A DNA stretch of 64,000 bases from Neocallimastix lanati (nom. inval.) (Eukaryota; Neocallimastigomycota; Neocallimastigomycetes; Neocallimastigales; Neocallimastigaceae): positions 511,501-575,500 of the forward strand of contig JACVTC010000036.1 in the NCBI GenBank assembly GCA_016946835.1, read 5' to 3'. The position numbers and the translations under genes were made by a program. Shown piece after piece: positions 19,530 to 31,539 of the stretch (position 1 is its first letter; each line of letters starts with the position of its first letter). Under the pieces are notes generated by a model. It was not told the origin of the DNA, did no database searches, and saw only the letters and a program-made list of their open reading frames with translations.

Positions 19530-21030
19530 AATATTCATGCTTGATCCAGAAAGATTCACCATTGAACCAATTAAAAGTCGCATATATTATATCTATACAT
19601 TACGACTCTGCAATGAACTGGACTACTACTCTAATTGAAAATAATGATTCATGCTTAAATAATTATCAACAATTCACCGTAATATTTAAAGCAACATTTG
19701 GGAGATACACTTCTACTGTCATTATCAACTGGAAACTGAAAACAATAAAACAAAAAAAGTATCAATGAAATAATAAACTACATTCTCGAATTCAATAGAT
19801 ATTCTGATGAATCTTCACGGAATGAAGAAGCCAAAATGGATGCTTTTCTCAATGGTTTAAATTATCAAATTGCTACTAAAATATATGAAATGTTTCCAGG
19901 TCCTAGATCTTTTTTTCGCATTACAAACTATTGCTTCTAGATTAGATAGTGGCATCGCTGCTCATAGACAGTTCCTAATCCATAAAGCAGATCAAGTAGT
20001 AGTAATAATAGTAACAGAAATAATAATGATCGAAACAATAACAGCAGAAGACAAATTAATGGAAAAAAAAAAAGGTTTTCAAATTTAATACTCAAAGTCC
20101 TTTATCTAAATGAAGAAAAAGAAAGAAGACGAGAAGAACATCTTTGTGTCTATTGTAGATCCGCCAACCATTCTCTTGATAAATGTTCTTTTAGAAACAA
20201 AAAAAAAAAAACAAAAAAAAAAAATAAAAGTTTCCACATACAGTTCCTATATCACTAATCCCCAACCAAAAACTATTCCAAGAAGAAGAATCTCTAATAA
20301 AAAACCAATATAAAACTTCCAATTTTTTTTTTAATTCACTCTTAATATCTCTAATATTTCTTTCTAAAACTAAACTCAACTCAATTTAATGGACGTGTCC
20401 TTTGTAGAAGAAAACAATATTCCTTACTCTCTTGAATGTCACTTTCCTAACGTATCTGGAATTCGCGGTGCTCCTGTTTTCTCTGTATTAAAAAAGAATG
20501 GTAAACTAAGAATGATTGTAAACTATCGACATTTGAATGACATTGCAATCCGTGACTCTTACCTTTTGCCCTTAATAAATGAAATGTTCGAACACTTAAG
20601 CTAAAGGAAAAGTATTTTCGAAACTCGATCTTCGATCTGCCTATAATCTAGTTTGAATCAAAGAAGGAGATGAATATAAAACAGCCTTTACTTGAAAATA
20701 TGGAAATTTTGAATACTTTGTCATACCTTTTGGTTTAAAAAATGCTCCTGTCGTATTTAAACACTTCATTAACGACGTTCTTGAAAACATTCTTTGGAAA
20801 TTTGTCTTATACTATATTGACGATATAATAATGTTTTCTCCGGATCTAGAAACTCATCTTAAACATCTTACTAAAGTTCTCTCAAGACTCAAAAAAGCTT
20901 ATCTATACAACAAACTTGAAAAATATGAATTTTGTGTCCTTTACTTAGACTTCCTTGGATATAGGATTTCTTCGAATGGTATTCTTATGGATCCAAAAAG
21001 GATTTCTTCTATTAAATCAACTTTTTTGTT
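19530..21030 (+). mobile_element. Ty3/gypsy LTR retrotransposon fragment (gag to RT), degraded
   Basis: Gag: YIISIHYDSAMNWTTTL and NNYQQFTVIFKATFG (19568-19710), then after frame changes YILEFNRYSDESS, MDAFLNGL and MFPGPRS (19780-19910), and IASRLDSG (about 19930). A CCHC zinc knuckle CVYCRSANHSLDKC is at 20145-20186. Reverse transcriptase: RGAPVFSVLKKNGKLR, VNYRHLND and LPLINEMF (20464-20600), KLDLRSAYN (about 20620), IPFGLKNAP (20726-20750), the catalytic YYIDDI (about 20812-20829), FCVLYLDFLGYRIS and the start of the PKRI segment (to about 21030). Stops at 20602 and in the 20650-20700 segment, plus gag frameshifts, show decay. No protease lies between the zinc knuckle and RT, and RNase H, integrase and LTRs are absent. 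The element ends at the microsatellite starting about 21040. Confidence 0.93.
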
Positions 21031-21039
21031 AGTGAATAT

Positions 21040-21690
21040 GCTTTTTATTTATTTTTTTTTTTTATTTATTTATTATTTATTAATTATTATTTATTAATTA
21101 TTATTTATTATTTATTATTTATTATTTATTATTTATTATTTATTATTTATTATTTATTATTTATTATTTATTATTTATTATTTATTATTATTATTTATTA
21201 TTTATTATTTATTATTATTATTTATTATTTATTATTTATTATTTATTATTTATTATTTATTATATATTATTTATTATTCAATTATTCAATTATTTATTAT
21301 TCAATTATTTATTATTTATTATTTATTATTTATTATTTATTATTTAATTATTTGTTAGTTATTATTTATTATTTATTATTTATTATTTATTATTTATTAT
21401 TTATTATTTATTTAATTATTATTTATTATTTATTATTTATTATTTATTATTTATTTAATTATTATTTATTATTTATTATTTATTATTTATTATTCAATTA
21501 TTTATTATTTATTATTTATTATTTATTATTTATTATTTATTATTATTTATTTATTATTTATTATTTATTATTTATTTAATTATTATTTATTATTTATTAT
21601 TTATTATTTATTATTTATTATTTATTACTTATTATTTATTATTTATTATTTATTATTTTATTTTATTATTTATTATTTTATTATTTTATA
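21040..21690. repeat. (TATTATT)n heptanucleotide satellite, about 640 bp
   Basis: A nearly continuous 7-bp TATTATT repeat with scattered AATTATT and CAATTATT variants. It begins within about 25 bases of the last recognisable gypsy RT codon. Related tracts occur at about 22915-23075 and 26695-26870. Hydrophobic open frames here are artefacts. Confidence 0.95.
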
Positions 21691-22090
21691 TAGTAATTAT
21701 ATATTATTAATATTATATTTATTATACTATTATAATATTATATATATAAAATATTAATAAAAAAAATTCCGAAACATAAATCTATAAAATACAACATATA
21801 TTTATTAATCATATGTATTATATGATTATCAAAATTTTTATACAGATATAAATATTATTAAATAGAACAAAGAAAAACGTACATAATTATTTAAATATTA
21901 TGTAAAGGTATTTTGATGTAAATATAACATATATAACATAGTTAAAGTATTAATTATAAATAAAAATAAAAAATATATATATAAAAAAAATTAATTTATT
22001 CATTATAATAAAATAATAAATTTTTATTACATATTTTTAATGATCAATAATAAATTATATCAATATATTTGTTGATTATATTATAAAAAT

Positions 22091-22318
22091 AATATTTAAT
22101 AATATTTAAAATATTACTAAATTTTAAAAAATAAAATAATAAAAAAATATAAAAAAAAAAATAATAATAATAATAATAAAAAATAGTTTAAAAAAAATAA
22201 TAATAATATTTAATAATATTTAAAATATTACTAAATTTTAAAAAATAAAATAATAAAAAAATATAAAAAAAAAAATAATAATAATAATAATAATAAAAAA
22301 TAGTTTAAAAAAAAAAAA
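22091..22318. repeat. Tandem direct duplication, period about 114 bp
   Basis: The block AATATTTAATAATATTTAAA ... AATAGTTTAAAAAAA at 22091-22204 is repeated almost exactly from 22205. The internal (TAA)n run is slightly longer in the second copy. Confidence 0.9.
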
Positions 22319-23558
22319 AAAAAAAGATATTTAATTATATTTTAAAGTTAAATAACTTAAATATCATTTTAATTACTTCCCATATATTATCAATAACCGT
22401 ATAATATATGAGTTTATTTAAATCCTTTTCATTTTCATTCCATGTGATAGTAACAAACTTAATAAAATTAAAACTAAAAATAAATAAATAAATAAATAAA
22501 TAGATATAATTTAGATAAATATAATAAAAAATGAACATGAATTAGAAATTAGCATTAATAAATATATATATTTATTAATATATATTTTTAATATATATTT
22601 TTAATATATATATTTATTTAAAAAAAATAAAAAAAAAATAAAAATAAAAATAAAAAGTTATAATAAGTAATTAATAATATTTTATAATTAGTAATTTTAA
22701 GACAAAAAAATATAATATAATAATATATATTAATAATTTAAGAAATAAAAATATAAATAAATTAACAAAAAAATTTAAAAAAAAAAAGTTTTTAATTTAT
22801 TCTATTTTATACTTTGATGACATATGATCTCTTTAAAAATGTTAATCTTGCCAATCTCATGAGTATTACAGTCATTCTCATAGAAAAAAAAAATTAATAT
22901 TATAAAACAAAACTATATTATTATTTATTATTCAATTATTTAATTATCTATTATTTATTATTCAATTATTTAATTATCTATTATTTATTATTACTATTAT
23001 TTATTATTACTATTATTTATTATTACTATTATTTATTATTACTATTATTTATTATTACTATTATTTATTAATTTCTATTTTAATTATTTACTAGTCTCTA
23101 TATATAATAAACTATATATAATATTATTTATATAAATGATATTTTATTTTATTATATAATTTTTTTTTTTTTTTTTTTTGAAATAATCCAATTAACCACC
23201 TGTCCTTCTGGTAAATTAGTTAACCCTATTTATATTAAATGCCATCTCTACTTCAAGAAAAAAAAAAAGTGACTATTTTGTTTTATTAATAATAATATAA
23301 ATAATTATGAAAAAAAATTTTTTAAAAAGTTGGAAAAATATTAATATATAATTCAAAATAATAAACAATAATTATAATAATATTATAAAATTAATTTTAT
23401 AATAAAAACATCTGTCCTTAAAAAAAATAAAAATGGACCTTATTCTAAAATACTTTGAGAACTCTACCTACTAAAATATGATCATGGTCATGGTTAATAT
23501 ATAGTTTTTTAAATATAATAATTTTAAAAATATAGATTTCAATGAATATATATAAAGA

Positions 23559-23591
<33 letters not shown>

Positions 23592-24771
23592 TTTTTAAAA
23601 AATTTAAATTACTAAATATGTAATTATAATCGTAAATTTTGTAATAGTAAAAATATTGAAATTTTATTAGACAAAATAAAATTATATGTGCTATCTTTGT
23701 ATTACAAAAGTGACTATTGGTATATTACATTATAAGATCTATATATTATATATATAAGATCTTTATCAATGTTACTTGAAATTTTAACTTTTTTCATTAT
23801 TTTATTAAAGCTATTAAATTTAATAGCTTTATAAATTTATAAAATATTTAAATACTTTATAGAATAGATTAATTTTATTAATTAATTGCTTAATCTTTTA
23901 TTTTTTATTTTTTATTTTATTTTTTTTTATAAATTAAAAATTATGAAATTATATAAAATTAAAACCAATAAATCGTTTTATTTTAATAATAATTAAATAT
24001 TTTAACATTAAAAATATTAAAAATATTTTCTAAAGTAATATATATTATATATAAAATTCTTTATGAAAAAGAATATTTTATAATTTAAATAATTATAACT
24101 ACTTTAATTATTACAGTCATGATTATACTTTATTGCTCTATTTGGAAGCAACTTTTTAATTTTTTATTCAATTTTATATATATATATTAAATTGGTCAAT
24201 AAATTATTTGTTAAATGTTTTAAACTTTATATATTTATTTATATATATTTATTTATATAAAAATATTTTTAGTATTAATAATTATCTTTTTTTTTTTTTT
24301 TTTTATTTGTTTGTTTTCTTGATTTTTTGTTTTATTTTTTGTTTTTTTATCTTCTTGTTTTTTGTTTTAATAAATTATACCTGTAACTTATAACGGATTG
24401 TTAATAATATAACATTTCATAATAATAATAACATTAAAATTTAATTTTATTGAATTAATATAATAATAATAATTATTTTATATATTTATTTCATCTACAT
24501 CACCTAATTAAAATAATTTTAATAATCATTAATACCAACTTTTACTTTTATTTATCTTATAGTAAATAAACTTTAATCTATAGAATTATTAAATATATTA
24601 TAATATATTAATATTAATATCATGTAATATATTATATTTTAATATATAATATACTACATTAGTAATATATTGTAATTTGATCATTTATAAAGTCTTTATT
24701 ATTTATACTGAAACTTTAATAAAAATTCAATTAATCATCATAATAAAAATATTACTCTAACAATAACATCA

Positions 24772-25078
<307 letters not shown>

Positions 25079-25430
25079 GTTCATCTGTTTAAACAGTCTA
25101 AAGGATATTAATGGATATTTAATAATTAATAAAAAAAAAAAAAAAATTTACAAATTCTTATAGTTTCATTTTTAATTTAGAATATTTATTTATTTATTTA
25201 TTTATTGTATGAAAATCAGCATTTTTTTAGGGGTTAAATCATGACGACTTTAATGATATTTTTCATAAAATGAAAAGAAAAAAGATGAACGAATAAAAAT
25301 GCTTAACAAATATTTATTCAAATATTTATTAGATATTAATCAAATTTTGTTATAAAATATCAAATAATATTATTGTATATATAATAATTAAAATATTTTT
25401 TATTATTTTTATTTTTTTTTTAATTTTTTT

Positions 25431-25541
<111 letters not shown>

Positions 25542-26338
25542 GAGAGCCTTCTTTATGCACATACCAAAAGAATAAAATAGACATTAATAAAATATTATTA
25601 ACAATTATTATTTAAATAAAATTTAAATTTATTAACAAGTTATAATATTTATTTATTATTTATTATAATTTACTTTTAATACTTTTGTTATTTACTTTAT
25701 TTATCTTGTTTTGTTTTTTTCTTCCTTTTTTTTTTTTTGGTTAATTACGAAATAAATAAAAATAAAAATAAAAATAAAAAAAAAAAGAAATAGATTGAAT
25801 ATATATAAAATTGGTTTTCTTTTTAATAATTTTTTAAAATAATTAGAAAATGAAGATTAAACAATTTAATTTTTTTTATTATTCATTACTAATTGAACAA
25901 ATAATATTTATTCTTTCGAATGATATATCTTCTTATTGAAAAATATAAATAACTAAATAAAATAAAAAAATAAAATAAATAGTTGAAATATAAATGTAAA
26001 AAGTACAAATTGAAAAATATAAAATAAAATAAAAAATAATAAATAAAATAAAATAAAGTAAAATAATAAAATAAAATCTTTGATCAATGATAATAATCAA
26101 TAATATTTATAATTTAAAAAAAAATAAATAATATTATAAATTCTATAATAGTCTATTTTTAATAATATAATTATTTATTATTTTATTATTATTTCCAAAA
26201 AAAAAAAAAAAAAAAAAAATATTTAAAGGAATAATTATTTAATATTTTTATTCAATTTATGTAGTACATAAATATTCTCGTGGGGAATTGTAATTATAAT
26301 CAACTTCTGTTACAATAAATTATAGAATTAATATCTAT

Positions 26339-26422
<84 letters not shown>

Positions 26423-28730
26423 TAAAAATTAATAATTATATACTAAATAATAGCTATCATATCATATCTTTTTTTAGCCTATTCTATTAATGTTTTAATA
26501 TAATAATAAATACCATTATATTCATTTAATACTCTATTTTTTGAACAAACAGAAAATGATGATGAATTAGTATTACTAACGATTACTTTATTACTTTGCT
26601 AATGTCATCATTTTAAAAAAAAAAAGAATATAAATATATATATTATAATTAATAATTATTATTTTTACATCTACGATGATTCAATTAATATTCAGTATAT
26701 ATATTATTTATTATTTATTATGTTATATTAATTATTTTAATATTATTTATTTTCAATTATTTATTATTATTTATTATTTATTATTTAATTATTATTTATT
26801 TTTAATTATTCAATTATTTATTATTTATTATTTAATTATATATTATTTAATTATTTATTATTTATTTTATATAAAGGATTTATTTTACATCAATATATTT
26901 AAATATATAAAAGCATTAGACCTATATTTATTATGAATAGAATTGTGGAATAGTTCAATATAAAAGTCCAATGATTTAAAGTATTAATTAATTTTTTGTT
27001 AATTAGAATGTGAAAATAAAAATGTTTATATATTATTAATATATATAATATATATATTTTATATTTGTTCTATAATATATATAAAACATATATTAACATT
27101 AGTAATATTAATGAATATATAAATTATATTTATATCATAATAACTTTATATTGTTAATACTCTTTAAATATAATGTATAATTTATTGTAATATATGTCTA
27201 ATATATAAAATTCAAGTTCTAATAAAAAAATCATCAATTAAAGTTAAAAAAATTAAAATTATGTTTAATAATAATTAAAATTTCTATTTAAATAAAAAAA
27301 AAACATTTAATATATTATAGAGTACAGAAAATATATAAATATTAATAATTATAATTTTTATTATGGAGATTATATTTATAATATATTTAATATATTAAAT
27401 AATAAAAAAAAGATTTTATAGTATAATTTTATTGTACATATATTAATATACATTATCTATTTAAATAAGAAATGAAATAGGATAAAATAATAATTATTTT
27501 TAAAATAGAAAATACAATAAAATACTATAAAATAAAATAAAAATGAAAATATGACATAGAAATATAGCAGAATAGTAGATAATAATATATAATAATAAAT
27601 ATAATAATATTTATTATATATTTTGTTAAACTATTATAAATATATATATTATATATATATTTATTTTCACGTATTTTTTTTTTAATCTGGTTTACTTTTT
27701 AAAACTTTAATTATATATAATATTGTATCATATATAAGATTATATTGTAATATAAATATATAAAAATTTTTTAACTTTTGTTATATATATAATGTATAAT
27801 ATATAATTTATATATATAAAAAAAAATTTTTTTTTTGTGAAATATATAAATAAATTTTATTTTCACTTTTATTTCTTTTTTTTTTTTTTTTTTTTTTTTT
27901 ACTACTTTTTACCTTTTCTATTTTTTTTACTATTGATTTTTATATATAAAAAATCTATTTTTTTTTTTTAAAAAAAAATAAAGTAGAGATCTTTTATTTA
28001 CTTTAAAAAGCAAATCCTAAATCTGCGATTTATCTAAAAAAAAAAAATAAAAAAAAAGTAAGCAATATAAAAGTTTTTTAGAAAGGAAAATTTTATTATT
28101 TTGATTTGTATAGAAAAAAGAAAAGACCTAAAAAAAAAAAATAAATAGATAAGAACAATAATTATAAAATAAAATATAGTAATAATAATAACAATAACTT
28201 AACAATAACTTAAAAAAAAAAAAAAAATAAAAAAAAAATAAAAAAAAAAATAAAAAATAAAATAGAATAAAAAAGAATAAAAAAGAATAAAATTGATCTT
28301 TTAAAGCTAGAATATAGAAATAAATTACAATTTTATTCAAATTAAAAAAGATTGGATTATGTAAATAGTGTCTTTCATAAATAATTAAAATAGGAATATT
28401 AAATATATAAAGTTCATCAAAGAAATAATATTTAACTTTAATAAAATATTTTATATATTAATATATATTATTATGTATGATTTATATATTTTTAATAGTT
28501 TTACAAAGCTTTAAAGAAAAAGCAAATATAGACGGAAAATAAATTTTGACGTTTTTATATATTAAGTAATATATTAAAAGAAATTTTCAGTTAAATTCCT
28601 TTTTTTACTTACTTAACCCTGAAAAAATAATTCAATACTGGGATAAAATAAAAGATTAATTTTTTTTAAAAAAAAAAACATTTTTTTTTAAAAAAAATAT
28701 TATAATTAAAATTTTAAAATAGTGTAACAT

Positions 28731-28817
28731 ATGTTATTCACATATATTCACGCATTTACTGTCGTTTCCTGTGATTATCTCTGCGTTCAACTCTGGAAAT
28801 CATTATCTGATTTTTAA
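28731..28817 (+). CDS. uORF resembling the fungal arginine attenuator peptide, upstream of CPA1
   Basis: A 28-codon frame opens at ATG 28731 and ends with TAA at 28815-28817, 258 bases before the CPA1 start. Its C-terminal half reads SCDYLCVQLWKSLSDF. In fungi, arginine-specific CPA1 leaders carry the arginine attenuator peptide (AAP, Neurospora arg-2 and yeast CPA1). Its core is D-Y-L/I-x-x-x-L/I-W-R/K, and it stalls the ribosome at its own stop codon when arginine is high. Here the Asp, Tyr, Leu, Leu, Trp and Lys fall at exactly that spacing, with the final residues before the stop at a similar distance. The codons lie in a base-balanced island (28728-28817) inside an otherwise very AT-rich leader, as expected for conserved sequence. 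It is slightly longer than the usual 24-25 residues, mainly at the N-terminus. Function is inferred. Confidence 0.8.
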   Translation: MLFTYIHAFTVVSCDYLCVQLWKSLSDF

Positions 28818-29075
28818 ACTTTTTTTAAAATAACTGTTTAATTCAAAGTTTAATACGGAAAGAACATAACTAAATACTTTATCGATTTTTGATTAATTCT
28901 TTAAAAATATAATAACTCTTAAATAATAATAATATTAAAAAAAATATATTTTTAATATTAGAAATTTTAAATAACAATAAATAAAAACAAGCTATAATTT
29001 TTATAAAAAAAAATATTTTAATTTTATTCAATCTCTTTTTTACATAGAAAAAAGTTTAAAAAAAAGAAACCAAAA

Positions 29076-30877
29076 ATGATTCAATCAGCTCAACTTTTAA
29101 AGTCAACTGTTCAATTAAAGAACGCATCTACTAACATTTGCAGAAGATTTATTAGTCAATTACCAAAAAGTTTGAACCATGAAAATGCTAAAACTGTTTC
29201 TAGTAGACCATTTGCTACAGTAACACTTGATCCAATTTCATTTAAACCATCTACTAAAAATGCAATGGGTAGTCAAATACCAAAGAATGAAAAACCAACA
29301 ATTTTTAGAAATCATGTTCAACCACCAGAATTACCAGCTACTTTTAGACTTAAGACAGGTCAAACCTTTAAGGCCGTTTCTTTCGGTGCTCCATTAAAGG
29401 AAAGTGTTTCTGGTGAAGTTGTATTTACTACTTCCTTAGTAGGTTACCCAGAATCTATGAGTGATCCATCTTATAGAGGACAAATTCTTGTTTTCACTCA
29501 ACCTTTAATTGGAAACTATGGAGTACCAGCTATGGATAAGGATGAATTCGGTTTATTCAAACATTTTGAAAGTGAAAAAATTCATGTAAAGGGTATTATT
29601 GTTACTGATTATGCAAAGAAGTATTCTCATTGGAATGCAGTTGAAAGTTTAGGTGAATGGTGTGCTAGAAATAATGTTCCAGCATTAAGTGGAGTAGATA
29701 CAAGAGCAGTTGTTACCTTGTTAAGAGAGCAAGGTTCAACTTTAGGAGAGATAATCATAGGAGACGCCAAACCAGCAAAAGAATTAGAAGATCCAAACAA
29801 AAGAAACTTAGTCGCAGAAGTTTCTGTTAAATCTAAGAAGATTTACAACAAAGGAGGAGATGTTAAAATTGCATTAATTGGTAAAAAAAAAATTTTATTT
29901 TTATTAATAAAAGTTTAAAAATGGAATTTATAATCATAATTATTTTTTTTTAAATAAATGAAAATTATAAAATATATTTAATGTTGTATGTAGTGATAGT
30001 ATAGTAATACATAAAAATAAATAGTAATAAATAGTAATAAATAATAATTTTTTTTTATATAAAAGTTTTTATTTTATTAAGTATTTTTTTTTTTGTATCT
30101 TTTTTTTTTTTTTTCAATTAAAAATTGAAAATATTAACCATCAAATTTTTTTAATTATTGAAAATTTTTAAAATTTTTAATATATAATTATATTAATGAA
30201 TAGATTGTGGTGCAAAGCAAAATATTATTAGATGTTTAGCTAAACGTGGAGCTGAAGTACATCTAGTTCCTTGGAATCATGATGTTACTAAGGATTCCAC
30301 TCATTATGATGGTATCTTTATTTCCAACGGACCAGGAAATCCAAGTTATTGTGAAGAAACTATTATGAACCTTAGAAAGCTTTTAATTCGCGAATCTTCA
30401 AAACCAGTTCCAACTCCAATCTTTGGTATTTGTATGGGTAACCTTTTATTAGGTGCAGCTGCCGGATTTGAAACCTATAAACTCCCATATGGTAACAGAG
30501 GTCACAACCAACCAGCTATTAACTTAATAACTAACCAATGTGTTATTACTTCACAAAATCATGGTTTTGCTATTAAAGATGGTGAAAAAGATATGGTAGA
30601 AGGTTGGGAAAAGTATTTCGTTAATGCTAATGATGGTTCAAATGAAGGTATCCGTCACAAGACTTTACCATTCGCCTCTGTTCAATATCATCCAGAAGCT
30701 AAAGCCGGACCACAAGATACTGAATACTTATTTGAAGAATATCTTGATACTGTTCGTGAAAGTAAGAAAGAATACCTCAGACAAAAATCAAAAATTTCAA
30801 AGAAACAATACCCACAAATCCAAGTTGGTGCTGAAGTTAACATTTCAAGCCAAAAACAAATATCTGAATCTGCTTAA
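29076..30877 (+). CDS. CPA1: Carbamoyl-phosphate synthase, arginine-specific small (glutaminase) subunit; two exons
   Basis: This is the small chain of carbamoyl-phosphate synthase. It hydrolyses glutamine and passes ammonia to the large subunit (not in this window), feeding arginine synthesis. Exons are 29076-29880 and 30204-30877. The intron (29881-30203, G|GTAAAA ... AATAG) interrupts the Asp codon of [12 protein letters not shown]. The protein is 492 residues. Residues 1-70 are Ser/Thr/Arg-rich without acidic clusters (CRRFISQL), like an organellar presequence. About 88-220 is the small-chain domain ([34 protein letters not shown]), and about 265-450 the class I amidotransferase domain. 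The triad is visible: Cys345 in FGICMGN, His431 and Glu433 in [16 protein letters not shown] and TSQNHGFA are also present. MGN replaces the common LGHQ, as in some eukaryotic homologues. The start is the first ATG after an A-rich leader, downstream of the attenuator-like uORF. Confidence 0.97.
29881..30203 (+). other. CPA1 intron
   Basis: A 323-base AT-rich phase-1 intron, GTAAAA at the 5' end and AATAG at the 3' end. Removing it restores the DCGAKQN motif and a single frame of 493 codons including the stop. Confidence 0.95.
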
Positions 30878-31193
30878 ATTTAGAATGAAAAATTTAGAAT
30901 GATATACTTTTTAAATTTTTTTTTTTTTAAGAAACATAATAAAAGGAAATCAAAATAATTTTACTAATAAAATTTACTTTTATATTTTTTTAGATAATTT
31001 AAAAATTTCTTTTAATTTATATAAAGTATTCTTTTATTATACATATAATTATTATACTATTATAATTTTTTCTTTAATTTTACATAACTATTATATATAT
31101 AATATAATCAATATATATATAAAACATATTACCATCATAAAAAAAAAAATTAGCCAGCAAAATAGAAAAAAAAAAAAAGGAAAAAAATAAAAA

Positions 31194-31226
<33 letters not shown>

Positions 31227-31410
31227 AAAAAAAAAGTTACAAAAAAGGCAAAAAAAAAAAAAAAAAAATTAAAAAAATAAAGCAATTCATTTATTAATAT
31301 TTTTGTTTTAATTTTAAAAATTATTTTAAAACCACTTTCTATTATTAATGTATATAAAAATAAAAATTAAAAAAAAAATAAAATAAAATAAAAATAATAA
31401 AATATTTTTT

Positions 31411-31446
<36 letters not shown>

Positions 31447-31480
31447 TATAATTAATATATATATATATATATAATATAAA
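30878..31480. other. AT-rich spacer downstream of CPA1
   Basis: Homopolymer A runs (about 31197-31224 and 31418-31443) and AT repeats. I see no gene; the poly-Phe open frame on the minus strand is an artefact. Confidence 0.6.
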
Positions 31481-31483
31481 ATG

Positions 31484-31496
31484 TCTATTTTTTTAA
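31484..31496. repeat. 13-bp target-site duplication, left copy
   Basis: TCTATTTTTTTAA here is identical to 36443-36455 immediately after the poly(A) tail of the non-LTR element, defining the ends of the insertion. Confidence 0.9.
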
Positions 31497-31539
31497 TCCC
31501 CAATGATGGAACCTAAGCTGTATGGTTTCTGAGGGGATT
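31495..31539 (+). other. Structured 5' terminus of the non-LTR element (two nested stems)
   Basis: AATCCCC (31495-31501) pairs with GGGGATT (31533-31539), and GGAACC (31508-31513) pairs with GGTTTC (31524-31529, one G-U). The structure begins exactly where the target-site duplication ends, so it is the 5' end of the element RNA. AATGATGG and CTGA flank the inner stem like C/D-type kink-turn boxes, but the spacing is not that of a classic snoRNA. Confidence 0.6.

Noticed and set aside
22335-22538. Minus-strand 67-codon ORF
   Set aside because: Half is poly-Tyr/Leu/Phe; the rest is too short to judge.
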